From: Roseibium album
GTDB taxonomy: Bacteria > Pseudomonadota > Alphaproteobacteria > Rhizobiales > Stappiaceae
DNA: 64,000 nucleotides
NCBI RefSeq assembly: GCF_001404515.1
Contig: NZ_CXWE01000001.1
Location: 248,001-312,000, forward strand
Reading direction: 5' to 3'
Part shown: positions 26,971 to 35,444 of the stretch, piece after piece
How positions within the stretch are numbered: position 1 is the stretch's first letter
Layout: each line of letters begins with the position of its first letter
Notes under the pieces: model-generated
What the model saw: only the letters and a program-made list of their open reading frames with translations
What the model was told of the DNA's origin: nothing
Database searches by the model: none
Position numbers and translations under genes: made by a program

Positions 26971-26990
26971 TAACGTTTACGTAAACGTTA
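26971..26990. promoter_or_regulatory. Perfect 20-bp palindrome between ETF-QO and UDG genes
   Basis: Each half is TAACGTTTAC and its exact reverse complement. It lies 166 bases upstream of ETF-QO and 130 bases upstream of the divergent uracil-DNA glycosylase, within a gene-free stretch of 314 bases (26806-27119) that holds nothing else I can name. The core ACGTTTACGTAAA resembles, from memory, the site of LiuR, the MerR-family regulator of branched-chain amino acid and fatty acid degradation, a pathway that feeds ETF. Regulator identity is inference. Confidence 0.6.
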
Positions 26991-27119
26991 ATTACGCTGA
27001 GGTGGCTGTAGAGAGATGTGCAAAGACGCTGAAAATCGAACTATCCGCAGCCTCTGTCACCGGGTGCCGCTTGTGCTCGCGGGCCAACCGGATAATATCG
27101 CACCTCGGAGGTCGATCTC

Positions 27120-28067
27120 TTGCAAAATCCCCAACAAGATCTGAGAAAAATCGAAAGCCTGCTGGAGTTTTATGTCGACGCTGGCATCGACTGTTTTTTG
27201 GGGGATGAGGCGGTTGATTGGGCCGAGCAGACACTCAGGCAGGCCGCGGAACGTCGCCGGGCTCAGGTCGCGGTCTCTGAACCCAAAGACGCGCAATCGA
27301 TCGGCTCGAGTGCTTCGCAACCGGCGCGGATCGATACCGGCCGGTTACCGAAATCACCCGCCCAGCCACAGACGTCGATCACACCACAGGCTCCGACCGC
27401 ATCGCAAACCCCTGTCAATCTGTCGCAGGGCACGGCCGCAGGGCAACCGGCTGTTATTCCCGATCAGCAGATCGTTGCGTCCGCCCGCGATCTTGCTGCA
27501 TCAGCTGAAACGCTTGATGATCTCAGGGCCTGTCTGGAAGCCTTCGACGGCTGTAACCTGAAGCTCACTGCCAAGAGGCTGGTTTTTGCAGACGGGTCTC
27601 CGGATGCCAGGCTGATGTTTGTCGGCGAAGCTCCCGGACGGGACGAAGACCTTCAGGGCAAACCCTTCGTCGGGCGGTCCGGCCAGCTCTTGGATCGCAT
27701 GCTGACGGCAATCGGACTGGATCGTTCATCCGCCTATATCGCGAATGTCGTTCCCTGGCGACCACCGGGAAATCGAACGCCGACACCGCAGGAAACAGAA
27801 ATCTGCAAGCCGTTCATCAAGCGCCAGATCGAGCTGGTCAATCCGGACGTGTTAGTCTTTCTCGGGGCTGCGTCCGCCAAGAACCTGCTCGGCGTCCAGG
27901 ACGGCATTCGCAAGATGCGCGGCCGATGGATGAGTTATCCGGTCACGGGACGGCAGATAGCGGCGATCGCGACATATCATCCGGCCTATCTGCTGCGCAG
28001 TCCCTTGGAAAAACGCCTGTCGTGGCGCGATTTCCTCAGCATTCGCGCGAAACTGACCGAAAGTTAA
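27120..28067 (+). CDS. Family 4-like uracil-DNA glycosylase lacking two Fe-S cysteines
   Basis: Removes uracil from DNA at the start of base-excision repair. Residues about 125-315 match family 4: motif A GEAPGRDEDLQGKPFVG, RSGQLLDRMLTAIGL, PPGNRTPTPQE and motif B HPAYLLR. In classical family 4, four Cys hold a 4Fe-4S cluster. Here only those in DGCNLKL and EICKPF remain; the CxxC first position is Phe (FDGC) and the usual VKCRPP is VPWRPP. Residues about 55-110 are a Pro/Gln/Ser-rich, probably disordered linker after a helical N-terminus. Start is TTG 27120, 8 bases after GGAGG. Confidence 0.9.
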   Translation: MQNPQQDLRKIESLLEFYVDAGIDCFLGDEAVDWAEQTLRQAAERRRAQVAVSEPKDAQSIGSSASQPARIDTGRLPKSPAQPQTSITPQAPTASQTPVNLSQGTAAGQPAVIPDQQIVASARDLAASAETLDDLRACLEAFDGCNLKLTAKRLVFADGSPDARLMFVGEAPGRDEDLQGKPFVGRSGQLLDRMLTAIGLDRSSAYIANVVPWRPPGNRTPTPQETEICKPFIKRQIELVNPDVLVFLGAASAKNLLGVQDGIRKMRGRWMSYPVTGRQIAAIATYHPAYLLRSPLEKRLSWRDFLSIRAKLTES

Positions 28068-28146
28068 ATCCCTCATTTGACCTCGCGTTAACACCGTTTT
28101 TAGGCTTCAGGTTGTAGTCTGGGGTGTGGTGAATCCGGAGGTTCAA

Positions 28147-28770
28147 TTGAGCACCTTTAACGCTGTCAGGACTGCAGACAACTGCGTCGCGGCACTAGTC
28201 GTCGATCTTGCGGATATGACCTGTTTTGAGGCGTCGGTGCTTGATCTGACCGACAAGGGGTGTTGGATCGTTTCAGAAAAGGTCGACCTGCTCAAGGAGG
28301 AGGTCGGTCTGCGTCTGGAAGGCTGTGACAAGCTTGTCCGTGGAACGGTTATTGCTTTTGGTGACAATGAAGCCAGGATCAGCTTTGAACCCATGAAGTC
28401 GCAGTCCGGCGAAAAACGGCGCGAAATTCGGCGTCCCGTCTGGATCAGCACAATAGTCTGCGGAAAGACCAGCCCTTTCACCATGAAGTGCAGGATCGTG
28501 GATGCCAGCAAATCAGGGTGCCGGATTGAAGGAGACAATCTGGATCGCCTGCCCCGGGAGGTCGAAATCTCGATTCCGGGACTTGATCTGCCGATTTCCG
28601 CGAAAATCGTGTGGCGCGCGGAGGGGAGCGCGGGTGTTCGTCTCAACTGGCCATTCGCGCCGGCACCGATGCCGACACCGGAGATGATCGCGATCAAACT
28701 CGACCGTGAAAAGGAAAAGGAAGCCCAAAAGCCGAAGCCGAAAAAGCGCATTAGCGCCTTCGGATCTTGA
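28147..28770 (+). CDS. PilZ domain protein, possibly two PilZ-like modules
   Basis: A 207-residue cytosolic protein. The second half has the cyclic-di-GMP marks: RREIRR (about 96-101, RxxxR type) and DASKSGCRI (D/NxSxxG). The first half repeats the fold outline (VLDLTDKGCWIVSE, a D-x-T-x-x-G loop, and VRGTVIAFGDNEARISFEP) but lacks RxxxR, so it probably does not bind ligand. The C-terminus is Lys/Glu/Pro-rich. Start is TTG 28147, six bases after GGAGG (28137-28141); the upstream in-frame GTG at 28126 has no such site. It may control motility, polysaccharide or other c-di-GMP outputs; the target is unknown. Confidence 0.8.
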   Translation: MSTFNAVRTADNCVAALVVDLADMTCFEASVLDLTDKGCWIVSEKVDLLKEEVGLRLEGCDKLVRGTVIAFGDNEARISFEPMKSQSGEKRREIRRPVWISTIVCGKTSPFTMKCRIVDASKSGCRIEGDNLDRLPREVEISIPGLDLPISAKIVWRAEGSAGVRLNWPFAPAPMPTPEMIAIKLDREKEKEAQKPKPKKRISAFGS

Positions 28771-28887
28771 CGACCACAGAGCGTTAGATCGCGCACGGAA
28801 CGAATTAAGGTTGCCGGCGACCTTTGCAAGTGCAGAGACGATACATATATCGGGAGAAGATTTTGATCACTCTCAGGGCTTTCCAGC

Positions 28888-29745
28888 GTGCTTTCCAGCT
28901 TTCGTCGTATTCTTCCCAAACGTTTCCGCAATGACAAACCGGTCATTCCCGTCGTGCGCCTGCAAGGTGCCATCGGCATGCAGAGCCCGATGCGCTCCGG
29001 ACTGTCTCTGGCTTCAGTAGCACTGCCCCTGGAAAAAGCCTTCTCGATCAAGAAGGCACCAGCAGTCGCATTGATCGTCAATTCCCCGGGAGGGTCTCCG
29101 GTACAGTCACGCCTGATTTTCAAGCGCATTCGGGACCTTGCCAAGGAAAATGACAAGGACGTCCTTGTTTTCGTGGAGGATGTCGCGGCAAGCGGCGGCT
29201 ATATGATCGCACTTGCCGGTGACGAGATCTTTGTCGATCCGTCTTCCGTCGTCGGGTCGATCGGCGTTGTCGCGGCCGGTTTCGGTTTTACGGAACTGAT
29301 CAAGAAAATTGGCGTCGATCGCCGCGTTTACACGGCAGGCGAAAAGAAGGTGACGCTTGATCCGTTCCAGCCGGAAGATCCTGAGGACATCGCCTATCTG
29401 AAAACGCTTCAGCTGGAGATCCACGAAACCTTCATTGATCTGGTGAAATCCCGGCGTGGTGACATTCTGACAGACGATCCGGACCTGTTTACCGGAAAAT
29501 TCTGGACTGGCCGCACCGCCGTTCAGCTCGGACTTGTCGATGCCATCGGTGACTTGCGAGCCGTTTTGCGTGAGCGCTTCGGTGAAAAGACGCAACCGAA
29601 CCTGATATCTGCGCCGCGCGGTCTGTTCGGCCGAAGGGCTGGTCTCGGTGTTGCACTGAAAGGGCAACGACTGACTGAAGGCCTTGGGGAAGAACTTATT
29701 TCCTCCGTGGAGGAACGGGCGATGTGGATGCGTTACGGCCTTTAA
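28888..29745 (+). CDS. S49 family serine peptidase (SppA-like)
   Basis: A 285-residue Ser-Lys protease of the signal peptide peptidase A/SohB group, which cleaves remnant signal peptides in the membrane. The short form with one protease domain is seen. The nucleophile is Ser102 in DVAASGGYMIALAGDEI, the general base is probably Lys153 or Lys154 in GEKKVTLDPF, and NSPGGS (65-70) is the oxyanion region. There is no clear N-terminal membrane helix, which is unusual for true SppA but common in the short form. The start is GTG 28888. A 61-codon gene follows. Confidence 0.92.
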   Translation: MLSSFRRILPKRFRNDKPVIPVVRLQGAIGMQSPMRSGLSLASVALPLEKAFSIKKAPAVALIVNSPGGSPVQSRLIFKRIRDLAKENDKDVLVFVEDVAASGGYMIALAGDEIFVDPSSVVGSIGVVAAGFGFTELIKKIGVDRRVYTAGEKKVTLDPFQPEDPEDIAYLKTLQLEIHETFIDLVKSRRGDILTDDPDLFTGKFWTGRTAVQLGLVDAIGDLRAVLRERFGEKTQPNLISAPRGLFGRRAGLGVALKGQRLTEGLGEELISSVEERAMWMRYGL

Positions 29746-29791
29746 ATGGACGTATTGAAATTGTGAGGTGGGAGCAAGAAGGGGAGTAGAA

Positions 29792-29977
29792 ATGACGGAA
29801 CTGATAGGTGTTGCTGCCCTGGCCGTTGGCGGCTACTGGATCGTCCAGCGCGTCAAGCGCAAGATGGCCGAAGTCGAGAACCAGATCTCCAAGGCCGCGG
29901 CAAAGGCCGACCCTAACGGTCGCGGCGCAAAGCTCGTTCTGGATCCTGAGACAGGCAGGTATCGTCCAGGCAATTGA
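29792..29977 (+). CDS. Small membrane-anchored protein
   Basis: A 61-residue protein: one N-terminal hydrophobic helix (LIGVAALAVGGYWIVQRV), a basic/coiled middle (KRKMAEVENQISKAAAK), and a conserved-looking tail KLVLDPETGRYRPGN. It begins five bases after a good GGGGAG site. Such small proteins follow the S49 protease gene in some related genomes as I recall, but the function is unknown. It is probably cotranscribed with that gene (46-base gap). Confidence 0.75.
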   Translation: MTELIGVAALAVGGYWIVQRVKRKMAEVENQISKAAAKADPNGRGAKLVLDPETGRYRPGN

Positions 29978-30014
29978 ACCGCGCCGGCGGAGCACAAGCT
30001 CCGCCGAGAGGAAC

Positions 30015-31415
30015 CTAGGCGTTCGTTTTTGCAGTGGATGCAACAAACAGACCCCAACGCAGTGTTTTCCTTCTGGCTGTTACGCCGAGGATCATGGCGG
30101 TCAGCACGACAAGCAGGAATTCCGCCGCGGGACCTGCCAGCCAGATCCCTGTTTCACCGAAATATGCCGGTAGCGCGATCAGCAACGGCAGAAAGAAGAA
30201 ATACGGTTTGATCAGACTGATCAATGCCGCGCGCATCGCGTCGCCAAGCGCCTGGAAATAGGCCGCGATAACGAAGAGCGGACCGGCGGCAAACATCAAA
30301 GCGACTGTGATCGGCATGATCCTCGACAACTCGCCGGACACCTGCAAATCATCGACGAACAGGAAACCGACCGGTCGGGCAAAAACCGTCAAGAGTATTT
30401 GTGCACCAAGGCAATAACCGAACGCTGTCAGAAGTCCGAGCCGTAGTGTGTCGTCCGAACGCTTCCATTCTCCCGCGCCGTAATTGTTGCCGATCATTGC
30501 CTGCAGTGCCTGGGTCAATCCGAGCAGCGGCAAGAAGACGAAGGTCATGATGCGGGTCACGATGCCGAAGGCGGCGACCGTTGCTTCGTATCCTTCCTGC
30601 CCGAAATACTGAAGCGAGGTGAAGGTTGCCGCAGAGCTGAGGGCAATACCGGCAAAGTTCAGGCTTTGAGGGGCTCCAAGAGCAAAGATGGACCACCAAT
30701 GCGCGGTCAGCGGATAGCTTAGCAGAGCGCCGGGTTTCAGGACTGTCTTTGCTCGCAAGCGAAACAGGATCACCACTGTAAACGTCAGCAGCTGCGCCAG
30801 CGCAGTCCCGTAGGCTGTTCCCGCGACACCAAGTTTCAGGATGGCGACCAGCACGAAATTGAAGACAATATTGGCCAGCGATACAAGAAGGCTGACCCCG
30901 GCCATCTGCATGACGAAGCCTTCGCTTCGAAGGGCACCCGTTTGGACTGAAAGCACAAAGAGAAGTGGCGAGGTCCAGACTGTGATAGCGAGGTATGTAT
31001 ATGCCATTCCGGCGATCGGTTCCGACCCCTCGGCAGCAATCAAGATCAGCGGGTATCCACCGGCTGAAAACAGGACGATTGCTCCTGCGCCGGTACAAAG
31101 TGCCAGTCCGTGTGCACCGGAAAATACCGATCGTGCACCATCGATATGGCCGCCACCAAGGTTGCGGGCGAGGATACTGTTCATCCCGTTTGAGACCAGC
31201 GTCGCCATCGCGACAAGCAGCATGTAGGCGGGAAACATCAAGGTGACTGCGCTGAGCGCATCGGGTCCTACGAACCGGCCAAGAAACACGGCATCCGCGA
31301 CCGTCAAAAGGCCGTTCATGCTCATGACCAGTATGATCGGCAGTGCGGTTTTCAATAAGGTGAGGGTGAGTGGTCCCTGTGTGAAGACGTTCTTCCGCGA
31401 AGTGTCGGATGACAT
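30015..31415 (-). CDS. MATE family efflux transporter
   Basis: A 466-residue multidrug and toxin extrusion protein with about 12 membrane helices in two related halves. MATE proteins export drugs or metabolites with H+ or Na+. Family marks include the first helix ALPIILVMSMNGLLTVADAV, GRFVGPDALSAVTL and GLTQALQAMIGNNYGAGEW in the second half. The start is the ATG at 31415 with GGAG eight bases upstream; the same frame is open to 31736, but that extension is Arg-rich and lies in the glyQ leader. Substrate unknown. Confidence 0.9.
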   Translation of the reverse strand: MSSDTSRKNVFTQGPLTLTLLKTALPIILVMSMNGLLTVADAVFLGRFVGPDALSAVTLMFPAYMLLVAMATLVSNGMNSILARNLGGGHIDGARSVFSGAHGLALCTGAGAIVLFSAGGYPLILIAAEGSEPIAGMAYTYLAITVWTSPLLFVLSVQTGALRSEGFVMQMAGVSLLVSLANIVFNFVLVAILKLGVAGTAYGTALAQLLTFTVVILFRLRAKTVLKPGALLSYPLTAHWWSIFALGAPQSLNFAGIALSSAATFTSLQYFGQEGYEATVAAFGIVTRIMTFVFLPLLGLTQALQAMIGNNYGAGEWKRSDDTLRLGLLTAFGYCLGAQILLTVFARPVGFLFVDDLQVSGELSRIMPITVALMFAAGPLFVIAAYFQALGDAMRAALISLIKPYFFFLPLLIALPAYFGETGIWLAGPAAEFLLVVLTAMILGVTARRKTLRWGLFVASTAKTNA

Positions 31416-31728
31416 TTCGTTCTCCAGGTCGTTATTTCGCAAGGAAGGGGAAGCTCGCATTGCCCGCAACGCGAAACGCGTGGAGGAACGAAAAATCGTC
31501 AAATCCGGATCTTCACCAAGACGGAGGTCGGCGAGCGGCTGGCGTCCGGAGCCGCGATGTTGGTAGTTTGTTGAAGGAGATGCGTCAACCCCGGCTGTCG
31601 CTGCACGCCATTTGGTGTGTGTGCCTCCTGGGCAGCGCGTCTTGACCTTGCCGCCGCATCGTGGCACCTCTCGCTCCGCAATGGCGGGACTGTCCTGCCG
31701 CCAAGAGCCAATTGCGGAATGAAAATCC
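31416..31728. other. Divergent intergenic region between MATE and glyQ genes
   Basis: No gene or clear promoter consensus. It must hold divergent promoters for both genes. A small GC hairpin (GGCGG/CCGCC, 31682-31701) lies just before glyQ. Confidence 0.5.
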
Positions 31729-32697
31729 ATGTCCACTGAAAACCTGCCGGCGCATATGCGTCCGGAAAATTCCTTTCAAGGCCTGATCCTGACGCTTCAG
31801 CGTTTCTGGGCAGACCAGGGCTGCGTGGTGCTTCAGCCTTACGACATGGAAGTCGGCGCCGGGACGTTTCATCCGGCAACCACTTTGCTCTCGCTCGGGC
31901 CGCGGCCCTGGAGGGCCGCCTATGTGCAGCCGTCGCGTCGCCCGACCGATGGACGCTACGGTGAAAACCCGAACCGCCTGCAGCACTATTACCAGTTCCA
32001 GGTGATCTTGAAACCGTCACCCTCCGACCTTCAGGATCTCTACCTGAAGTCGCTCTATGCAATAAGTCTGGACCCGAAGTTACACGACATCCGTTTCGTG
32101 GAGGACGACTGGGAAAGCCCGACACTCGGTGCCTGGGGGCTTGGCTGGGAGTGTTGGTGCGACGGTATGGAAGTCTCGCAATTCACGTATTTTCAGCAGG
32201 TCGCCGGGTTCGAGTGCTCCCCGGTTTCCGGCGAGCTCACTTACGGTCTAGAGCGTCTGGCCATGTATATCCAGGGCGTCGATAACGTCTATGATCTCAA
32301 CTACAACGGCATGGAAGGCGATGCGAAGATCACTTATGGCGACGTCTTTCTCCAGGCCGAACAGGAATACTCGCGTCACAATTTTGAACATGCGGACACG
32401 GACATACTGTTCCGTCACTTCAAGGATGCCGAAAACGAGTGCCGTGCGTTGCTGGCGGCCGGCGCGAAGGCACGGGACGAGACGGGCGCACATGTGCACC
32501 AGGTTGTGCTTCCCGCATACGATCAATGCATCAAGGCCAGCCATGCTTTCAACCTGCTGGATGCGCGCGGCGTCATATCGGTGACCGAGCGTCAGAGTTA
32601 TATTCTGCGTGTGCGCGAACTCGCAAAGGCCTGCGGTGCTGCATTTCTGGAGACGGAAGCCGGCGGTGTCGGCTATCACAACCAGGCGGCAGAATAA
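31729..32697 (+). CDS. glyQ: Glycine-tRNA ligase alpha subunit
   Basis: A 322-residue catalytic subunit of the bacterial alpha2-beta2 glycyl-tRNA synthetase. Class II aminoacylation motifs: [20 protein letters not shown] and [18 protein letters not shown] at the start, [20 protein letters not shown] with motif 2, and [11 protein letters not shown] before motif 3. The C-terminus is helical. The beta subunit glyS is 4.5 kb downstream, separated by LemA, DUF2207 and a GGDEF-EAL gene. Confidence 0.97.
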   Translation: MSTENLPAHMRPENSFQGLILTLQRFWADQGCVVLQPYDMEVGAGTFHPATTLLSLGPRPWRAAYVQPSRRPTDGRYGENPNRLQHYYQFQVILKPSPSDLQDLYLKSLYAISLDPKLHDIRFVEDDWESPTLGAWGLGWECWCDGMEVSQFTYFQQVAGFECSPVSGELTYGLERLAMYIQGVDNVYDLNYNGMEGDAKITYGDVFLQAEQEYSRHNFEHADTDILFRHFKDAENECRALLAAGAKARDETGAHVHQVVLPAYDQCIKASHAFNLLDARGVISVTERQSYILRVRELAKACGAAFLETEAGGVGYHNQAAE

Positions 32698-32859
32698 GCC
32701 AGGTGAATTCCTGTTCTTGAAGGACGGGCAGTGATCCGGGGTCTCAGGCAATCGACGAGACAGTTGATACGGTATTGAAACAATTCCCTGTGCCTGCGCG
32801 GGATGACAAGACAGTGCTCAGGCGCTAGCCTCCGGTCATTCTTTACGGGGGGGTTCACG

Positions 32860-33414
32860 TTGGCCTGGTTCATTCTTGCATTTCTGATCGCTGTCTCGGT
32901 CTTTGCGATTTTTCTTTACAACACGCTCGTCAAGAAAAGGCAGATGGTTAAAGAGGGCTGGAGCGGCATCGACGTCCAGCTGAAACGCAGGGCAAACCTC
33001 ATTCCCAATCTGGTCGAAACCGTCAAGGGTTATGCGGATCACGAGCAGCAAACACTGGACAACGTCACACAGCTGCGGGCTTCGGCTGGTTCCGTGCCGC
33101 GCGACGACGTGGCCGGAAGAGCGAAGGCGGAAGGCGCGCTGAGCCAGGCACTCGGTCGCCTCTTTGCAGTTGCCGAGGCTTATCCTGATCTCAAGGCGAG
33201 CGAGAATTTCTCCGATCTTCACAAGTCTCTCGACGAGATCGAGAACGCAATTCAGATGGCGCGCAGGTACTACAACGGCGCCGTACGCGGCCTGAACGTT
33301 GCGGTGGAGAGCTTTCCTTCCAATCTTGTTGCCTCTCGGTTCAAGTTTGAAAAGGCGGAATATTTCGAGATCGAGGACGAAGCAGACAGGGCCGTACCCA
33401 AGGTTCAGTTCTAG
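32860..33414 (+). CDS. lemA: LemA family protein
   Basis: A 184-residue protein with an N-terminal membrane helix (MAWFILAFLIAVSVFAIFLY) and an all-helical domain. Marks are VKEGWSGIDVQLKRRANLIP, LVETVKGYADHEQQTLDNV, YPDLKASENFSDLHKSLDE, RRYYNGAVRGLNVAVESFPSN and FKFEKAEYFEIEDEA, diagnostic of LemA. Function is poorly known; LemA proteins are linked to envelope homeostasis. Start TTG 32860 is chosen because it begins the membrane helix and follows a G-rich stretch; an in-frame ATG at 32803 would add 19 polar residues. Its stop overlaps the ribosome site of the DUF2207 gene. Confidence 0.92.
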   Translation: MAWFILAFLIAVSVFAIFLYNTLVKKRQMVKEGWSGIDVQLKRRANLIPNLVETVKGYADHEQQTLDNVTQLRASAGSVPRDDVAGRAKAEGALSQALGRLFAVAEAYPDLKASENFSDLHKSLDEIENAIQMARRYYNGAVRGLNVAVESFPSNLVASRFKFEKAEYFEIEDEADRAVPKVQF

Positions 33415-33426
33415 GGAGGCGATCGC

Positions 33427-35370
33427 ATGATTTTCCGAAACGCCTTCGCTTGTCTGGTGTTCGCTGTCCTCTGTGTCACAGGCGCGGGGGGCATCGCGGC
33501 TGAAGAACGGTTTCATCGTTTTGTCTCCAACATCGATGTCGCCGAAAACGGGCTTTTGACAGTTACTGAAACGATCACGGTTCGCGCTGAAGGCAACAAC
33601 ATCAAGCGGGGAATATTCCGCGATATTCCATTGATGATCGAAGGTAAGGACGGTCGGACCTACCGCGCCGGATTCCAGCTGCTCTCGGTCTTGCAGGACG
33701 GCCGGGACGCAAGTTTCGCTCAAACGTCAAGCCGGGACGGTGTCAGGATTTATATTGGCGAAGAAAACGTCTTCCTTCAGCCGGGCGACTATACCTACAC
33801 GATCAAGTACCAAACAGATCGGCAGATACGCTTTTTTGCCAATCATGACGAAGTTTACTGGAATGCGACCGGAAACGAGTGGATCTTTCCGGTCGATGAG
33901 GCTGTCGCGAGGGTGATTCTACCGGAGGGAGTAAGGGCACGGGACTGGACGGCATATACCGGCGTGTTCGGCGCCACAGGCAGGAATTATGATGCGCGTG
34001 TGGGCGACGACGGTCGTGAGGTCATCTTCACGACCACGAGGCCTCTGGCCGCCTATGAAGGTCTGACAGTCGTGGTCGCGATGCCCAAGGGTTCCATCAC
34101 GCCGCCAACAGAAGCCGACCAGATCGGTTACTTCTTGAATGACTACCGCTCTGAACTCATCGGCGGCGCAGGCGTGCTGCTGGTCCTGGCGTATTATCTC
34201 GTTGCCTGGCTTTTTGTGGGACGCGACCCTGCGAAGGGTGTCGTCTTTCCCAGGTTCAAACCGCCTGCGGGCGTATCTCCGGCACTTTCCAGATACGTTC
34301 TGACCCGTGGTTTCGGCGACGGTGGCTGGATTGCACTGACGGCAGCCAGCCTCAATCTTGCGGTCAAGCATTGCTTGCGGCTGGAAGAGCGCGACGGAGA
34401 CATGATGCTTGTGCTCGACGATATCGTTGCTGACGAGACCAATGGGCTGCCGAAGGGCGAAGCTGCCCTGGTTGCTTTCCTCAAGGATCGAGGGTCGCCG
34501 TTGCAGATCTACAAGGGCAATGGCAGCTCGATCAAAACGCTCGGCAGGAAATTCAGAAGCGCGATCGAAGTGGAGAGCCGGAACGTCTTTTTCAGGAACA
34601 ACCGGTCGTTTCTTGTCCCGGGAGCCATATTGAGTGTCGTTGCAATCATTGCGCTATTCATATTCGGCCAGATGCCTCCTGATCAGATGGAGTTTGCCTT
34701 TCTGTTCATGGTGTTGTCGATCTTCGCCGCGGCTTTCTCAGTGAACATCGGAAAGGCGATTTTTCGAATTTCGAACATGCAGATCCGGATGGCCCTTATC
34801 TTTCTGCTGTTCGTATCAGCGATGGTGGTCACCGGGCTTTTTGCGAACAATATTTCCGGTGGCGTGTCTACGCTTCCGATTTTGCCCGTGGTGGCCGCGG
34901 CTCTGGTCGCACTGAATGTCCTCTTCTTCTTTCTGCTTGGCGCACCGACCGCACTCGGACGCCAGGTGCTCGATGAAATCGAAGGGCTCAAGCTTTATTT
35001 GTCGGTCGCCGAAGAGGAGCGGCTCAACATGTCGGAAGTACCGGACATGAGTACAAGTCATTTTGAGGATCTTCTCCCCTACGCAGTCGCGCTGGGCGTG
35101 GAAAAGCCTTGGTCAAAGGCATTCGAGGGGTGGTTGACGACGGCCGCAGGTGCCGCCGTCGCGGCAAGTTACAGTCCCGGCTGGTATGCAGGGCACAGGT
35201 TCGAAGCCAGTCGTGTCGCCGACACGCTTGGACAGACGACCAGTTCCATGGCGCAGTCTTTCCAGTCCTCGCTTCCCGTTCCCAAGTCGTCGAGTTCCGG
35301 CTTTTCCGGCGGGTCGTCAGGCGGTTCGTCAGGTGGCGGCGGCGGTGGAGGCGGCGGGGGAGGCTGGTAG
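33427..35370 (+). CDS. DUF2207 membrane protein, Gly-rich tail
   Basis: A 647-residue partner of LemA. It has a signal peptide (ending GGIAA), an extracytoplasmic DUF2207 domain ([45 protein letters not shown]), a membrane helix near residue 245, then a cytoplasmic module and a cluster of four helices around 395-510. The C-terminus ends in a Ser/Gly then poly-Gly tract ([13 protein letters not shown]), common to this family. Its role is unknown; genes of this family accompany lemA widely. GGGAGG at 33413-33418 precedes the ATG. Confidence 0.9.
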   Translation: MIFRNAFACLVFAVLCVTGAGGIAAEERFHRFVSNIDVAENGLLTVTETITVRAEGNNIKRGIFRDIPLMIEGKDGRTYRAGFQLLSVLQDGRDASFAQTSSRDGVRIYIGEENVFLQPGDYTYTIKYQTDRQIRFFANHDEVYWNATGNEWIFPVDEAVARVILPEGVRARDWTAYTGVFGATGRNYDARVGDDGREVIFTTTRPLAAYEGLTVVVAMPKGSITPPTEADQIGYFLNDYRSELIGGAGVLLVLAYYLVAWLFVGRDPAKGVVFPRFKPPAGVSPALSRYVLTRGFGDGGWIALTAASLNLAVKHCLRLEERDGDMMLVLDDIVADETNGLPKGEAALVAFLKDRGSPLQIYKGNGSSIKTLGRKFRSAIEVESRNVFFRNNRSFLVPGAILSVVAIIALFIFGQMPPDQMEFAFLFMVLSIFAAAFSVNIGKAIFRISNMQIRMALIFLLFVSAMVVTGLFANNISGGVSTLPILPVVAAALVALNVLFFFLLGAPTALGRQVLDEIEGLKLYLSVAEEERLNMSEVPDMSTSHFEDLLPYAVALGVEKPWSKAFEGWLTTAAGAAVAASYSPGWYAGHRFEASRVADTLGQTTSSMAQSFQSSLPVPKSSSSGFSGGSSGGSSGGGGGGGGGGGW

Positions 35371-35444
35371 CAGGCGGCCATTTGCGTCCGCGCAGGAACC
35401 CGAACGTCGAGATTGGAAAATTGCCTGCTTGCCGAAGAAGGTGC

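Noticed and set aside
28088..28102. CtrA-like box TTAA-N7-TTTA before the PilZ gene
   Set aside because: One mismatch in an 8-base degenerate motif is expected often by chance; no second site or supporting context.
31416..31736. N-terminal extension of the MATE gene to 31736
   Set aside because: Adds 107 Arg/Ser-rich residues before the first membrane helix and overlaps the glyQ start; a good ribosome site supports 31415.
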